The translations under genes and the position numbers were made by a program. Shown in pieces: positions 1-7,497 of a DNA stretch of 31,040 bases. Position 1 is the stretch's first letter. Every line of letters begins with the position of its first letter. The notes under the pieces are model-generated. The model did no database searches. It was not told where the DNA came from and saw nothing but the letters and a program-made list of their open reading frames with translations. Origin of the DNA: JACMMS01 sp043758775 (lineage in GTDB: Bacteria; Pseudomonadota; Gammaproteobacteria; Burkholderiales; Methylophilaceae); contig JAYVMU010000067.1 of assembly GCA_043758775.1 (NCBI GenBank), positions 1 to 31,040 of the forward strand. Direction: 5' to 3'.

Positions 1-89
1 AAAGTAGCGCAGCCGCCAAGCACAAAAGTGCTGCCAATCAAAGCAACTAACGTACGATGTTTCATTGCGTAGCGAATATTAGTGTTCAT
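1..89 (-). CDS. Lipoprotein N-terminus, probable efflux outer-membrane factor (partial)
   Basis: The minus strand opens with an ATG whose first bases overlap the last codons of the upstream DUF2231 gene by 11 bp, which implies translational coupling. The visible 29 residues form a lipoprotein signal: a basic start with several Arg/Lys, a hydrophobic stretch, then a lipobox LGGC at about residues 24-27. The rest lies outside the window. Lipoproteins at this place in copper clusters are often TolC/CusC-type outer-membrane factors of RND pumps. That identity is inferred from context only; the signal and the overlap are seen directly. Confidence 0.6.
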   Translation of the reverse strand, partial: MNTNIRYAMKHRTLVALIGSTFVLGGCAT

Positions 90-1386
90 GTGCTTCTCCT
101 TCATTTTCATCATGATGGTGGTCAGGCTCTGCTTCTGGTTGTGTAGACAACTTTTCATGAGAATGACTTGCTACCTCTGAACTACCATGATGGTGATGAC
201 TATGCCCAGCGCCTTCGCTGGCTGGCAGTGATAACACGCCAATACCGTGACGATAAACTACTTCACCACCTAGCCAGCCAGTCACTGCAATGGATTGAGA
301 AAGCAATAAAAGTACAAATAGCATCGGCACCGATATCAACTCATTGACGCGATATTTCCATGCATCCCAGCTAGCTAGTAGGATTAAGCCTATCGCCGTT
401 GGCACTGCCCATGAGCGGTGTAATAACATGGCAGCATGTCCTGCATCGTCATGATTGACCGAGTTATAAGCTAGCCACCCGAAAAACACGGCTGTAGCAG
501 CACCGATAGCAGCTAGCCACAAAGTGAAGTGACCCGCGGCAGCAAGTTGTGTTGAGACCGGATGACTGCGGCGCGTATAAGCTGCGATACTGAATAGGAA
601 CGAGATAATGGTTAGTGCAATTGGGAAATGCACAACAATTGGATGAAAATTAGGAATCACCTGCCATGGTGGGGGTTGCGTTGTAGGGGCTGCCATAGAT
701 GGCATTGCCATCCCTGCGTGCTCAACTCCTTGCGCAGATGCGTGCTCATGTGGTTGAGATTCATCCTGCACTGCATCTTCATGGCCATGCTGCATTTCGT
801 CCGGCTTTGCATCACCCATCATCGAGTGATCCATAGTTTTCATATCAGCACCACTGTGTTCATGCCCGGTCATCTTGTCGTGGCTCAGCCCTGGCATTTC
901 GTCTTTCTTCATTGGCTGCATTGCTGGCTTGTTATCAGACATGGACTTCATGCTGCCATGATCCATGTCCATACCAGCCATTTTAGAATGATCCATACCT
1001 GCCATTGGCGCCATTGCATGGTCATGCTTCATTTGGCTATGATCCATGCCTTTCATACTGCCTTGGTTCATATCTGCCATGCCTGCCATATTGCTATGGT
1101 CCATACCCTCCATTGCAGGCATTTCCTTGTTGTCGGAAGCCATATTAGCCATCTGTTCCGGTGTCATTTTATGCTGCATGCCTACCATGGAGTGTCCGGT
1201 ATGTCCGCCACCATTGGCAGGAACATTGATAGATTTCCAATCAGACAAGCTGTCATCGGATAGCGGTTTGTAATCATCGAAAGATGATTGATAGGTGTTA
1301 GTCTCTTGAGGGGTATCAGCGGCAAATGCTGAGCTGCATAGCCCTAAAGCAAGAGAAATAAACAACGATAAGTTGAATAGTTTCAT
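79..1386 (-). CDS. Met/His-rich periplasmic repeat region fused to DUF2231 membrane domain
   Basis: Secreted and membrane-bound protein of 435 residues, probably binding copper or another soft metal. Residues 1-22 are a signal peptide ending in AFA. Residues about 62-230 are extremely rich in Met, His and Asp, with about five imperfect copies of an MDHSxM unit separated by MAGM or MKGM. From about residue 245 the sequence changes to a DUF2231-type domain that opens with a HPIVVHFPIAL motif and carries four hydrophobic segments to about residue 375. The last 40 residues are a second His-rich tail. Met/His motifs of this kind coordinate Cu(I) and Cu(II) in PcoA, CopA and CusF-like proteins, so a periplasmic copper reservoir or sensor is inferred. 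The exact reaction is unknown. It lies 78 bp downstream of a His/Cys-rich secreted protein and overlaps the following lipoprotein gene, so the three probably form one metal-resistance operon. Confidence 0.8.
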   Translation of the reverse strand: MKLFNLSLFISLALGLCSSAFAADTPQETNTYQSSFDDYKPLSDDSLSDWKSINVPANGGGHTGHSMVGMQHKMTPEQMANMASDNKEMPAMEGMDHSNMAGMADMNQGSMKGMDHSQMKHDHAMAPMAGMDHSKMAGMDMDHGSMKSMSDNKPAMQPMKKDEMPGLSHDKMTGHEHSGADMKTMDHSMMGDAKPDEMQHGHEDAVQDESQPHEHASAQGVEHAGMAMPSMAAPTTQPPPWQVIPNFHPIVVHFPIALTIISFLFSIAAYTRRSHPVSTQLAAAGHFTLWLAAIGAATAVFFGWLAYNSVNHDDAGHAAMLLHRSWAVPTAIGLILLASWDAWKYRVNELISVPMLFVLLLLSQSIAVTGWLGGEVVYRHGIGVLSLPASEGAGHSHHHHGSSEVASHSHEKLSTQPEAEPDHHHDENEGEAHEH

Positions 1387-1464
1387 CGAAATCTCATTTC
1401 AAAAATAAATGTAGCAAATCAGCATCAGACACATGGACTGATGCTGTGATATCCATCGATTTAT

Positions 1465-1842
1465 TTAAGAAATAGGAGGTCTTTGAGACTGGGCGGTGAT
1501 ATGCGAATGATAGATGGGTTCAAACAAGCTGACTTCGATTGCTGGAACTTGCGATTGCATATTAGCTAATTGACTAGGCGGTAATACGGTAAAGCAAACC
1601 ATACAGTGACCACATTTAGAACAGTGATCACTCATCGATTGTTTCTGATCATCGTGGTGTTTATGATAACCCGTCTGACTCATGTCATGAGCATCATGCT
1701 GATGACTTTCAGAAGTCACTGCGTGATTGACACACAATTGGTCAGCCACCATCATACCGCTAGCGTAAACAGTGTCGGTGAAAAACACTGTTAATAGCAG
1801 AATGATGAATATACGAAATAATCGTAGCTGTTTAAATTGCAT
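1465..1842 (-). CDS. Small secreted His/Cys-rich protein, metal resistance cluster
   Basis: A 125-residue protein with an N-terminal hydrophobic signal ending near residue 27 (VYA|SG). The middle (residues about 44-83) holds many His plus a CSKCGHCMVC cluster of four Cys within ten residues. This strongly suggests binding of a thiophilic metal. The C-terminal 45 residues are less distinctive. It resembles the short DUF2946-like or unnamed secreted proteins that precede cusCBA-type efflux operons; family membership is not certain. It is the first gene of the minus-strand cluster and its product would act in the periplasm. Metal binding is inferred from composition, not shown. Confidence 0.7.
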   Translation of the reverse strand: MQFKQLRLFRIFIILLLTVFFTDTVYASGMMVADQLCVNHAVTSESHQHDAHDMSQTGYHKHHDDQKQSMSDHCSKCGHCMVCFTVLPPSQLANMQSQVPAIEVSLFEPIYHSHITAQSQRPPIS

Positions 1843-1987
1843 GATTCTAGTTTATATTAACTAAAGTAAATTTCATAATCATTTGGCACTTTGGTTAGAT
1901 AGATTTGTTCCCAATAATCTTTGTTTTGCATCTGGCTATGATAACTAATGTTTATGGTTTATCAATTCTAAAGTTAGATTGTAATCA

Positions 1988-2188
1988 TCAAATTAATGCA
2001 TAAATACCTTGATAACCAACATAAAGTCCAACCAACAAAATAAGCCCGCCTGAGAAGTAAGGTGTTTTTCGTGCGAATTCACCAAAGCCATTCCAGCGTT
2101 TTGAGACATGCTTAACACTTAAAGCTGCCAGCACACCAGACATCACCATGGTCAAGGCAAGGCCTATAGGCAACGAGCAATGAAGCAT
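1988..2188 (-). pseudogene. C-terminal fragment of a nickel/cobalt exporter (NicO/RcnA type)
   Basis: Only about 66 residues remain. They contain a hydrophobic helix (GLALTMVMSGVLAAL), a basic loop with SVKHVSKRW, then a last helix with YFSGGLILLVGLYVGYQG. This matches the final two membrane segments of NicO/RcnA-like permeases, which are normally several times longer with six or more segments. The apparent ATG has no ribosome binding site, and the DNA just upstream is a terminator hairpin rather than more of the gene. I read it as a 5'-truncated remnant. A genuine two-helix protein is possible but less likely. Confidence 0.55.
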
Positions 2189-2252
2189 GATTAAGCAACT
2201 GTTAACTGCATTAACTCTCAGGCATATTTGATTAACTTCTGATGCAGCAAAT

Positions 2253-2284
2253 AAAAATAGGCGAGCTTTCGCTCGCCTATTTTT
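2253..2284. terminator. Bidirectional rho-independent terminator
   Basis: Perfect 14-bp stem: an A-run followed by aggcgagc, a four-base tttc loop, then the exact complement gctcgcct and a T-run. The A/T runs on both sides let it act on either strand. It separates the exporter remnant from the broken small gene at 2297-2443. Confidence 0.9.
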
Positions 2285-2296
2285 ATAGCGACCTAA

Positions 2297-2443
2297 TTAC
2301 TTCTTAACAGCGTCGCATGGCACAGATGCCATCTTTACTTTGTGCTCTTCCATCATTTGGCTCATCATGTCATCCATGAGTTTTTGCTGTTCCGCACCTT
2401 TAGCGGCCTGAGCTTGTTGAAGTTTTTGTTTAGCTTGTAGCCA
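2297..2443 (-). pseudogene. Broken small gene, C-terminal 48 residues (unrecognised)
   Basis: An open frame with no start codon at its upstream end encodes 48 residues that look like real protein: an amphipathic Gln/Ala/Lys-rich helix, a MDDMMSQMMEE segment, then a single Cys in VPCD and a KK end. The terminator at 2253-2284 follows it. Just upstream in another frame lies a good GGGGAGAG ribosome site five bases before an ATG (2442-2444), but that frame stops after four codons. Either a frameshift near the start or an insertion removed the 5' end. The function is not recognisable. It sits 51 bp downstream of the Fic gene on the same strand, at the edge of the probable integrated segment. Confidence 0.5.
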
Positions 2444-2494
2444 TTACAACTCTCCCCAAGTTAAATTGGTTTTTTTATGAGCATATCATAGTGC

Positions 2495-4018
2495 TTATAT
2501 TTTCTTATTAATAAGCCCTGCTAGAAATAGAGTAAAAGGTTTAATGTTTTGGTCTACGCTAGCTGATTCAAGTGCCGCCATATAATCATTGCGCCGCTCA
2601 ACGGGAACGATAGTCCATGGGTAACCCCCTGACGCTAGCATGACATTCATCAGGAAACGGCCCATGCGGCCATTACCATCAATGTACGGGTGAATATACA
2701 CAAACATAAAGTGACCCAATACCACTCTGATCGCTGGCTCTTTTTCTTCCTTTAATAAATCAAAGAACGCCGGCATGAGTTCCCGTACAGCCTCGTAGCG
2801 AGGCGGGACGTGCATCGAACGACGAATATACACGGGCATATTTCTGTACCCCGCAAGATCAGCGGCTTTAATAAGCCCCGCTGTGACACTAGGCCCAAAT
2901 AGTTCGCGATACCATGTCCCAAAGTCGTTTTCGACAACACCTCCTGAGTCTTTCTTGGCTAACACCTTAGCAATACTTTCTTTAACCGCTTGGAAAGATT
3001 GCCAATAACCTCGCGCAGCCAACGCGTCTCGATGATTGCGATCATTGGCTTCGCTCTCAGGATTCCAATTGCCTGAGCGAACCCGTTCAATCAGTTCGGT
3101 ACTCACCCGATAACCTTCAATGGATAGGGAGTTATAGGCATCACTCACATAGGCTTCTTCAACCTGTTTCAGATACGTGGCGGAATCTGTTGGTATTCCG
3201 GGCGCAGCAGGAAAATTCTCTAATACCTGTTCCCGCATACTCGCCCACTGCATACGCAGTCGGTTCACATAGGGAGAAGTTTCACGTATCCCAAAAGTAA
3301 TTTTTGGTTTGTCTGCAAAAGGATCGCTTTCATTAATCGTGTAACCGGCTGAACGCATGGTTCCAGAAATGGCATCAGCTATCTGGTCACGTCCAACATT
3401 CCGAAATGCGCCAGACAGCCTACCTGCCACGGTACTATTTCCACCTTCAAGCAATCGACGTAACAACTCAGACGCATCAGGTATCATCATTAATGCGGTA
3501 CGCATTTCGATTGGATTGATTTCAAACTGTGCTGGTGAAATACTGGTAAGCGCAAACGGTAAATTCATGACACGCAAGCCATCTTTGATTTCAGTGTCAG
3601 CCAGAATAGGAAGCTCCAGCCGCACATCAAATAGCGATGTCCCAAAAATCAGCCCTGTAGGCTTATTACCGCCTTTAGGTGATCTGACCAATAATTGTTT
3701 CGGCACTGTCCAATTCCCAGTATGCACGGCTAAGGATTGTTCAGGACCAATACACCATTCCGTCCCGAAACGTTCGTTTAGGTAATCGGCACAGAAACCC
3801 CAGAAGGACGCATACCATCCGGTGCTTTCTCCAACTGGCTCATCAGGTCTTGCAGAGATATACCAACCCTTCATGACTTCTTGAATAAAGCCATTTTTGA
3901 GTAAGCGCTCGCGGTGAGTTCTTGTGAGATGTTGGGTACGTATGGCGACAATACCCTGATCCTGTAAAGATTTGAGTAGTGCTAAAGATTCAGCAAGTTT
4001 TTCTGAAGGGGTTGCCAT
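2495..4018 (-). CDS. Fic-family protein with AbiEi-like N-terminal domain
   Basis: A 507-residue probable adenylyltransferase (AMP transfer from ATP to target hydroxyls). The Fic core motif HPYIDGNGRMGR is at residues 443-454, with all catalytic residues of HPFx(D/E)GNGRxxR present. An inhibitory-helix motif SLSIEG, fitting (S/T)xxxE(G/N), lies about 145 residues earlier at 297-302. That placement marks a class II, self-inhibited Fic enzyme. Residues about 1-180 resemble the winged-helix AbiEi-type regulator/antitoxin: a short HTH, a GFIQEVMKGWYI strand, then an antitoxin-like alpha/beta part. So a DNA-binding domain seems fused to the enzyme. Upstream lie four phased operator-like repeats overlapping its promoter, which suggests self-repression. 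Targets are unknown, and no separate antitoxin gene is adjacent. The gene sits between a broken gene and a tRNA remnant, so it was probably acquired by transfer. The AbiEi resemblance is by eye and less certain than the Fic call. Confidence 0.88.
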   Translation of the reverse strand: MATPSEKLAESLALLKSLQDQGIVAIRTQHLTRTHRERLLKNGFIQEVMKGWYISARPDEPVGESTGWYASFWGFCADYLNERFGTEWCIGPEQSLAVHTGNWTVPKQLLVRSPKGGNKPTGLIFGTSLFDVRLELPILADTEIKDGLRVMNLPFALTSISPAQFEINPIEMRTALMMIPDASELLRRLLEGGNSTVAGRLSGAFRNVGRDQIADAISGTMRSAGYTINESDPFADKPKITFGIRETSPYVNRLRMQWASMREQVLENFPAAPGIPTDSATYLKQVEEAYVSDAYNSLSIEGYRVSTELIERVRSGNWNPESEANDRNHRDALAARGYWQSFQAVKESIAKVLAKKDSGGVVENDFGTWYRELFGPSVTAGLIKAADLAGYRNMPVYIRRSMHVPPRYEAVRELMPAFFDLLKEEKEPAIRVVLGHFMFVYIHPYIDGNGRMGRFLMNVMLASGGYPWTIVPVERRNDYMAALESASVDQNIKPFTLFLAGLINKKI

Positions 4019-4028
4019 GTCTGTACCA

Positions 4029-4113
4029 AATCTAGGTTAATCCGCTTTACGGTATTTAGGTTATTATGTTTTACATTATTTAGGTTATTGCGTCAATCTA
4101 TATTTAGGTTATT
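4029..4113. repeat. Four operator-like direct repeats with exact 24-bp period
   Basis: The 13-mer tatttaggttatt occurs perfectly at 4053, 4077 and 4101. A degenerate copy (aatctaggttaat) occurs at 4029, exactly one more 24-bp step away. An inverted half-copy (aataacct) follows at 4130-4137. Twenty-four bases is a little over two helical turns, so bound proteins would sit on nearly the same face. The array covers the promoter of the divergent Fic gene, as expected for an autoregulatory operator. Confidence 0.85.
4068..4096 (-). promoter_or_regulatory. Predicted sigma-70 promoter of the Fic gene inside the repeat array
   Basis: On the minus strand TTGACG (4091-4096) is followed 17 bp later by TAAAAC (4068-4073). 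These match the -35 box at five of six and the -10 box at four of six positions. One 24-bp-spaced repeat lies exactly in the spacer, one upstream of -35 and two downstream of -10. A repressor on the array would therefore block RNA polymerase. Confidence 0.55.
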
Positions 4114-4199
4114 CTGCAAAAAATAAAAGAATAACCTTTGAAATCTTACCTAATGTAGTTGGTACGATAAGTCTAACTCGATCTAAAATGTACCAAAAA

Positions 4200-4250
4200 T
4201 GTAGCTAATTATGGCTACACTCCATACAATTTAGAGTGTTTGTAGCTACA
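4200..4250. repeat. Inverted TGTAGC/GCTACA repeats, hairpin-forming
   Basis: TGTAGC at 4200-4205 pairs with GCTACA at 4214-4219. ACACTC at 4217-4222 pairs with GAGTGT at 4234-4239. A palindrome TGTAGCTACA lies at 4241-4250. The cluster lies between the Fic operator array and the tRNA remnant and has no T-run, so it is not an obvious terminator. It may be a regulatory or recombination site. Otherwise the stretch 4141-4312 contains no gene that I can support. Confidence 0.45.
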
Positions 4251-4312
4251 ATTTCGAATTTGCGTGTGCCGTAAAATTTTGATTATTAAACGATTTTAAT
4301 TCCAGACCTCAA

Positions 4313-4354
4313 CTACGAACCAAGGGGTCAGGAGTTCGAATATCTTCGGGCGCA
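4313..4354 (+). tRNA. 3' half of a tRNA-Arg(ACG): probable attachment-site scar
   Basis: Starting in the anticodon loop (ctacgaa, anticodon ACG), the sequence continues as the 3' anticodon stem (ccaa), variable loop (ggggtc), T-arm (aggag, ttcgaat, atctt) and acceptor 3' strand (cgggcgc plus discriminator a). The 5' half is absent: the bases before the loop do not pair with ccaa, and no acceptor 5' strand exists. The T-stem has one mismatched closing pair and CCA is not encoded. Tyrosine-recombinase islands integrate at the anticodon loop or 3' end of tRNA genes and leave exactly such 3' halves. It is not a functional tRNA. Confidence 0.65.
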
Positions 4355-4571
4355 GTCTATGAGATAGAGAGAAAAAATACCCAGTTCTCATTTTTATCAG
4401 AATTGGTGAGTCAACTACGACAATAAAAAAACCTCAACCCAGTGCCCACTGTCGTCGTCTTGGCCACCCCATTCCCCCCATGATTTTCTAGTTTTTCTGC
4501 CAGCTATATTTTTCACTAAAATCCTCTAAAATCCAAGTGACTCGCAATCTATTGCTTTTCAATACTATTGA
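4355..4571. other. Gene-free AT-rich spacer before the pilus cluster
   Basis: No open reading frame with a start and ribosome binding site, no clear hairpin terminator and no long repeat is visible here. It joins the tRNA remnant to the promoter region of the sigma-54 activator gene. Confidence 0.5.
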
Positions 4572-4610
4572 TTGATAAAGTTTGCTTTGCTGCCATAGTA
4601 TGCTATAAAT
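4572..4610 (+). promoter_or_regulatory. Predicted promoter for the pilus-cluster regulator gene
   Basis: Two overlapping sigma-70-like arrangements are visible: TTGATA (4572-4577) with CATAGT 16 bp later, and TTGCTT (4582-4587) with TATAAA (4604-4609) 16 bp later. A TTGCAT (4612-4617) also lies at sigma-54 -12 spacing from a poor -24 box (TGCTAT), without the usual GG. Translation of the gene uses an AGAGGA site ten bases before its ATG. Confidence 0.35.
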
Positions 4611-4648
4611 ATTGCATGGCTTTTTATTATCAAAGAGGAACCAATTAA

Positions 4649-6073
4649 ATGGCTGCTTTGCGTCCTGTGCTTATGATTATTGATGATGATCCACTCATTA
4701 CTGATACTTTGCATTTTGTGTTGAGCAAACATTTTGAGGTATGTGTCGCAGACTCTCGGGCACAGGCCAATAGTTTATTACGTCAATTGGACTCGCCACC
4801 AGCGCTGGCTTTGGTGGATCTAGGTTTGCCACCTACACAACATAAGCCTGATGAAGGCTTTAAAATGATAGGTGAGCTTTTGGCGTATTCTCCTAGTATC
4901 AAAATACATGTGCTTTCAGGGCAGGGTGATGATGTCAACGTTAAGCATGCCTTGGCTTTGGGTGCGTTAGACTTTATTCACAAACCTTGCGATATAGAGT
5001 ATTTAAAAGAGTTGTTACTCAACGCACTTAAAGTGCAACATGTTGAGCTTAGTACTGTCCATGAAGATAAGAAAAATGGTGGTATGTTGGGCGATAGCCT
5101 GCCTATGCAAACTTTGCTTACGCAAATCCACCAGTTCGCAGACTCTCCTTTCCCAGTATTGATTGAGGGTGAATCAGGTAGCGGTAAAGAGCTAGTCGCC
5201 AATAATTTCCACCAATTCAGTAAACGCAGTAAATATCCCTATCTTTCAGTCAACTGCGCAGCGATTTCACCCATGCTGGCGGAGTCCATTTTATTTGGCC
5301 ATAGCAAAGGCGCATTTACTGGTGCGGCTAGCTCGCATAATGGCTACTTTGAAGACGTGGGCGAAGGCACGCTATTTTTAGACGAAATTGGTGAGTTACC
5401 TTTAGAGATGCAGGCAAAATTGCTACGTGTGCTTGAGAATGGTGAATATCAACGCGTAGGTGAAACACAAACGCGTAAGAGTCGTGCACGCATTGTGGCG
5501 GCGACTAATCGTGATTTGCGTGCTGAAGTGCGTGCAGGTCGATTTAGAGCAGATTTATATCATCGATTAAGCGTATTCGCCGTGCGTGTACCACCATTGC
5601 GTGATTTAGAAGGCGATACTTTAATTCTACTAGATCATTTCAACACTTTTTACACACGTGAAACCGGGCAAAAAACCTTTAGTCTAGAGCCAAAAGCTAA
5701 GCAACGCTGGTCGAGTTATCATTTTCCAGGCAATGTGCGCGAATTACGCAATATTATTATCCGCTTGATTGCTAAGTATGCTGGTCAATCTGTTAATGAA
5801 ACGCAGTTAATGGCCGAGCTTGATTTATCGCGTCAAAGTGAAGTGCCAGAAGGTAATAATGTAGTGGGTGAAGGGAGTTTATCCAATCATGCTTATCAGC
5901 ATTTACAAACGCAGGTTAATCTCAATTTAGACCAAGTACTAAAAACCTGGGAAAAAGCCTATATTGATGCTGCCATGAAAATAACACACGGCAATTTGAG
6001 CCAAGCTGCAAAATTGCTCGGTATTAATCGTACTACGCTGTATAGCCGTATACAGCTGCAAGAAGCTCACTAA
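4649..6073 (+). CDS. NtrC-family sigma-54-dependent response regulator
   Basis: A 474-residue transcription activator. The receiver domain (residues 5-125) has the acidic pocket D12-D14, phospho-acceptor D57 in LVDLGLP, and conserved K112. The AAA+ domain follows, with Walker A GESGSGKE at 174-181, the sigma-54 contact loop GAFTGA at 221-226, Walker B LFLDEI at 242-247, and arginine-finger region RFRADLYHRL at about 298-307. A Fis-type helix-turn-helix (about 440-468, ending NRTTLYSRI) binds DNA. All residues needed for ATP-driven open-complex formation are present. Overall layout resembles PrsR/PilR-type regulators. It heads the MSHA-like cluster, 8 bp before mshM. A role in pilus control is likely but inferred; the cognate histidine kinase is not in this window. 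Confidence 0.93.
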   Translation: MAALRPVLMIIDDDPLITDTLHFVLSKHFEVCVADSRAQANSLLRQLDSPPALALVDLGLPPTQHKPDEGFKMIGELLAYSPSIKIHVLSGQGDDVNVKHALALGALDFIHKPCDIEYLKELLLNALKVQHVELSTVHEDKKNGGMLGDSLPMQTLLTQIHQFADSPFPVLIEGESGSGKELVANNFHQFSKRSKYPYLSVNCAAISPMLAESILFGHSKGAFTGAASSHNGYFEDVGEGTLFLDEIGELPLEMQAKLLRVLENGEYQRVGETQTRKSRARIVAATNRDLRAEVRAGRFRADLYHRLSVFAVRVPPLRDLEGDTLILLDHFNTFYTRETGQKTFSLEPKAKQRWSSYHFPGNVRELRNIIIRLIAKYAGQSVNETQLMAELDLSRQSEVPEGNNVVGEGSLSNHAYQHLQTQVNLNLDQVLKTWEKAYIDAAMKITHGNLSQAAKLLGINRTTLYSRIQLQEAH

Positions 6074-6081
6074 AGGCTCTC

Positions 6082-7497
6082 GTGTATTACGCCCACTTTG
6101 GCCTTAAGCAGCCACCATTTAAAATAACACCTAATACTGAATTCTTTTATTTGGGTGGTAATCGCGGTGCAGTTTTAGATGCGCTGATTTATGCGGTAAA
6201 AAGTGGTGAAGGTATTATTAAGGTCGTTGGTGAGGTGGGCAGTGGCAAGACCATGCTGTGCCGCATGCTACAAGTTGCCTTGCCTGAATCAGTAGAAAGT
6301 ATTTATCTCGCTAACCCCAGCGTAGCTCCCGAAGACATTTTGCATGCCATTGCATTTGAGCTGCAATTAGCGCTACCTGAAAACGCAGATCGTCTAAAGG
6401 TCATGCAAGTACTGCAAACGCATTTGTTAGAGCGCCATGCTGCGGGTAGGCAGGTAGTGATTTTTGTGGAAGAAGCACAAGGCATGCCTCTAGCGACTTT
6501 AGAAGAAATTCGCTTGTTATCTAATCTGGAAACTAAATATGATAAATTGTTGCAAATCGTGCTGTTTGGTCAGCCGGAGCTAGATGATAATTTAAATGAG
6601 ACTCGTATACGACAATTGCGTGAGCGTATTACTCACAGCTTTTATTTAGAGCCGTTTGCTACTGCTGAAATTGGTGAGTATTTAATATTCCGTTTGCGTG
6701 CCGCAGGTTATTTTGGTCCGCATTTATTTACTAAAGCGGCTATTGAGCAAATCGCAGCCGTTGCTAAAGGCTTGGTGCGTCGTATCAATATTTTGGCAGA
6801 TAAATCACTACTTGCCGCATTTGCAGATAATGTCTATCAAGTAACACCAAAATATGTGCAAGCTGCTATTAAAGATAGCGAATTTGGTGTGATGCGCAGG
6901 CAATTGTTCTTCACTAAACGCGTTATTGTCATTGCCCTAAGTGTTGTATTACTAATTGGTTTTATTATTGAGTACTTTGCTATTACTTGGGCGCAAAAGC
7001 AGGGACACACGTCACAGCAGAAAAATGCTGACCATTTAACTGTGACGGATTCCACACTTAATTCAGCTAGGGCCTCTCAAACTCAAGTTATGCCCGCAGC
7101 AGTAAATTCATCTATCGCTTTACTAGCAACACCTGCCACTCCGCCAGTGGATGACCTAGTCAGTCAACGCTTGGCTGCGACAGCAACTTGGCTAACCACT
7201 CAGCCAGCAAGTACTGCAACTATACAAATTTTTGGCTCAGCAGATGCCGCACGACTTAAAGCCCAATTAGAATCATTGAGTAAAGTTGTTGCGACAGATG
7301 ATTTATACGTCTATCGCACAATGGTAAATCAACAGCCTTATTTGACAGTTGTATATGGCCACTTTTCTACTATTAGTCGGGCGGCGCAGGCCTTGCGTAC
7401 CTTGCCTAATGACGTACAAAAATATCACCCACACTTGCGCACCATCGCTGGCATATTGCGAGAGACTAAACAAGTTTCGCAATCAAATAAAATTTAG
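6082..7497 (+). CDS. mshM: MshM/ExeA-like AAA ATPase with SPOR-like C-terminus
   Basis: A 471-residue inner-membrane ATPase starting with GTG, 8 bp after the regulator gene. The N-terminus (YYAHFGLKQPPFKITPN) and the AAA domain with Walker A GEVGSGKT (50-57) and Walker B VVIFVEEAQ (125-133) are typical of MshM/ExeA/GspA. These proteins use ATP in the cytoplasm to help place the secretin or assembly complex. A membrane segment lies at about 279-303. After a Ser/Thr/Ala-rich linker, residues about 360-460 look like a SPOR-type domain (IQIFGS..., YLTVVYGHF...), which would bind denuded peptidoglycan. ExeA also carries a periplasmic peptidoglycan-binding part, though of another family. The ATPase call is firm; the SPOR call is by pattern only. 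Confidence 0.85.
   Translation: MYYAHFGLKQPPFKITPNTEFFYLGGNRGAVLDALIYAVKSGEGIIKVVGEVGSGKTMLCRMLQVALPESVESIYLANPSVAPEDILHAIAFELQLALPENADRLKVMQVLQTHLLERHAAGRQVVIFVEEAQGMPLATLEEIRLLSNLETKYDKLLQIVLFGQPELDDNLNETRIRQLRERITHSFYLEPFATAEIGEYLIFRLRAAGYFGPHLFTKAAIEQIAAVAKGLVRRINILADKSLLAAFADNVYQVTPKYVQAAIKDSEFGVMRRQLFFTKRVIVIALSVVLLIGFIIEYFAITWAQKQGHTSQQKNADHLTVTDSTLNSARASQTQVMPAAVNSSIALLATPATPPVDDLVSQRLAATATWLTTQPASTATIQIFGSADAARLKAQLESLSKVVATDDLYVYRTMVNQQPYLTVVYGHFSTISRAAQALRTLPNDVQKYHPHLRTIAGILRETKQVSQSNKI

Noticed and set aside
1080..1240. Short tandem repeats suggesting CRISPR-like spacing in the Met/His region
   Set aside because: The repeats are in-frame codon repeats of the MDHSxM protein motif, imperfect and without spacers of constant length.
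628..1263. Plus-strand frame of about 211 codons rich in His, Met and Trp
   Set aside because: It is the complement of the Met/His repeats of the real minus-strand gene; no ribosome site and no domain.
3357..3785. 142-codon plus-strand frame inside the Fic gene
   Set aside because: It lies wholly opposite the well-supported Fic reading frame and has no motif.
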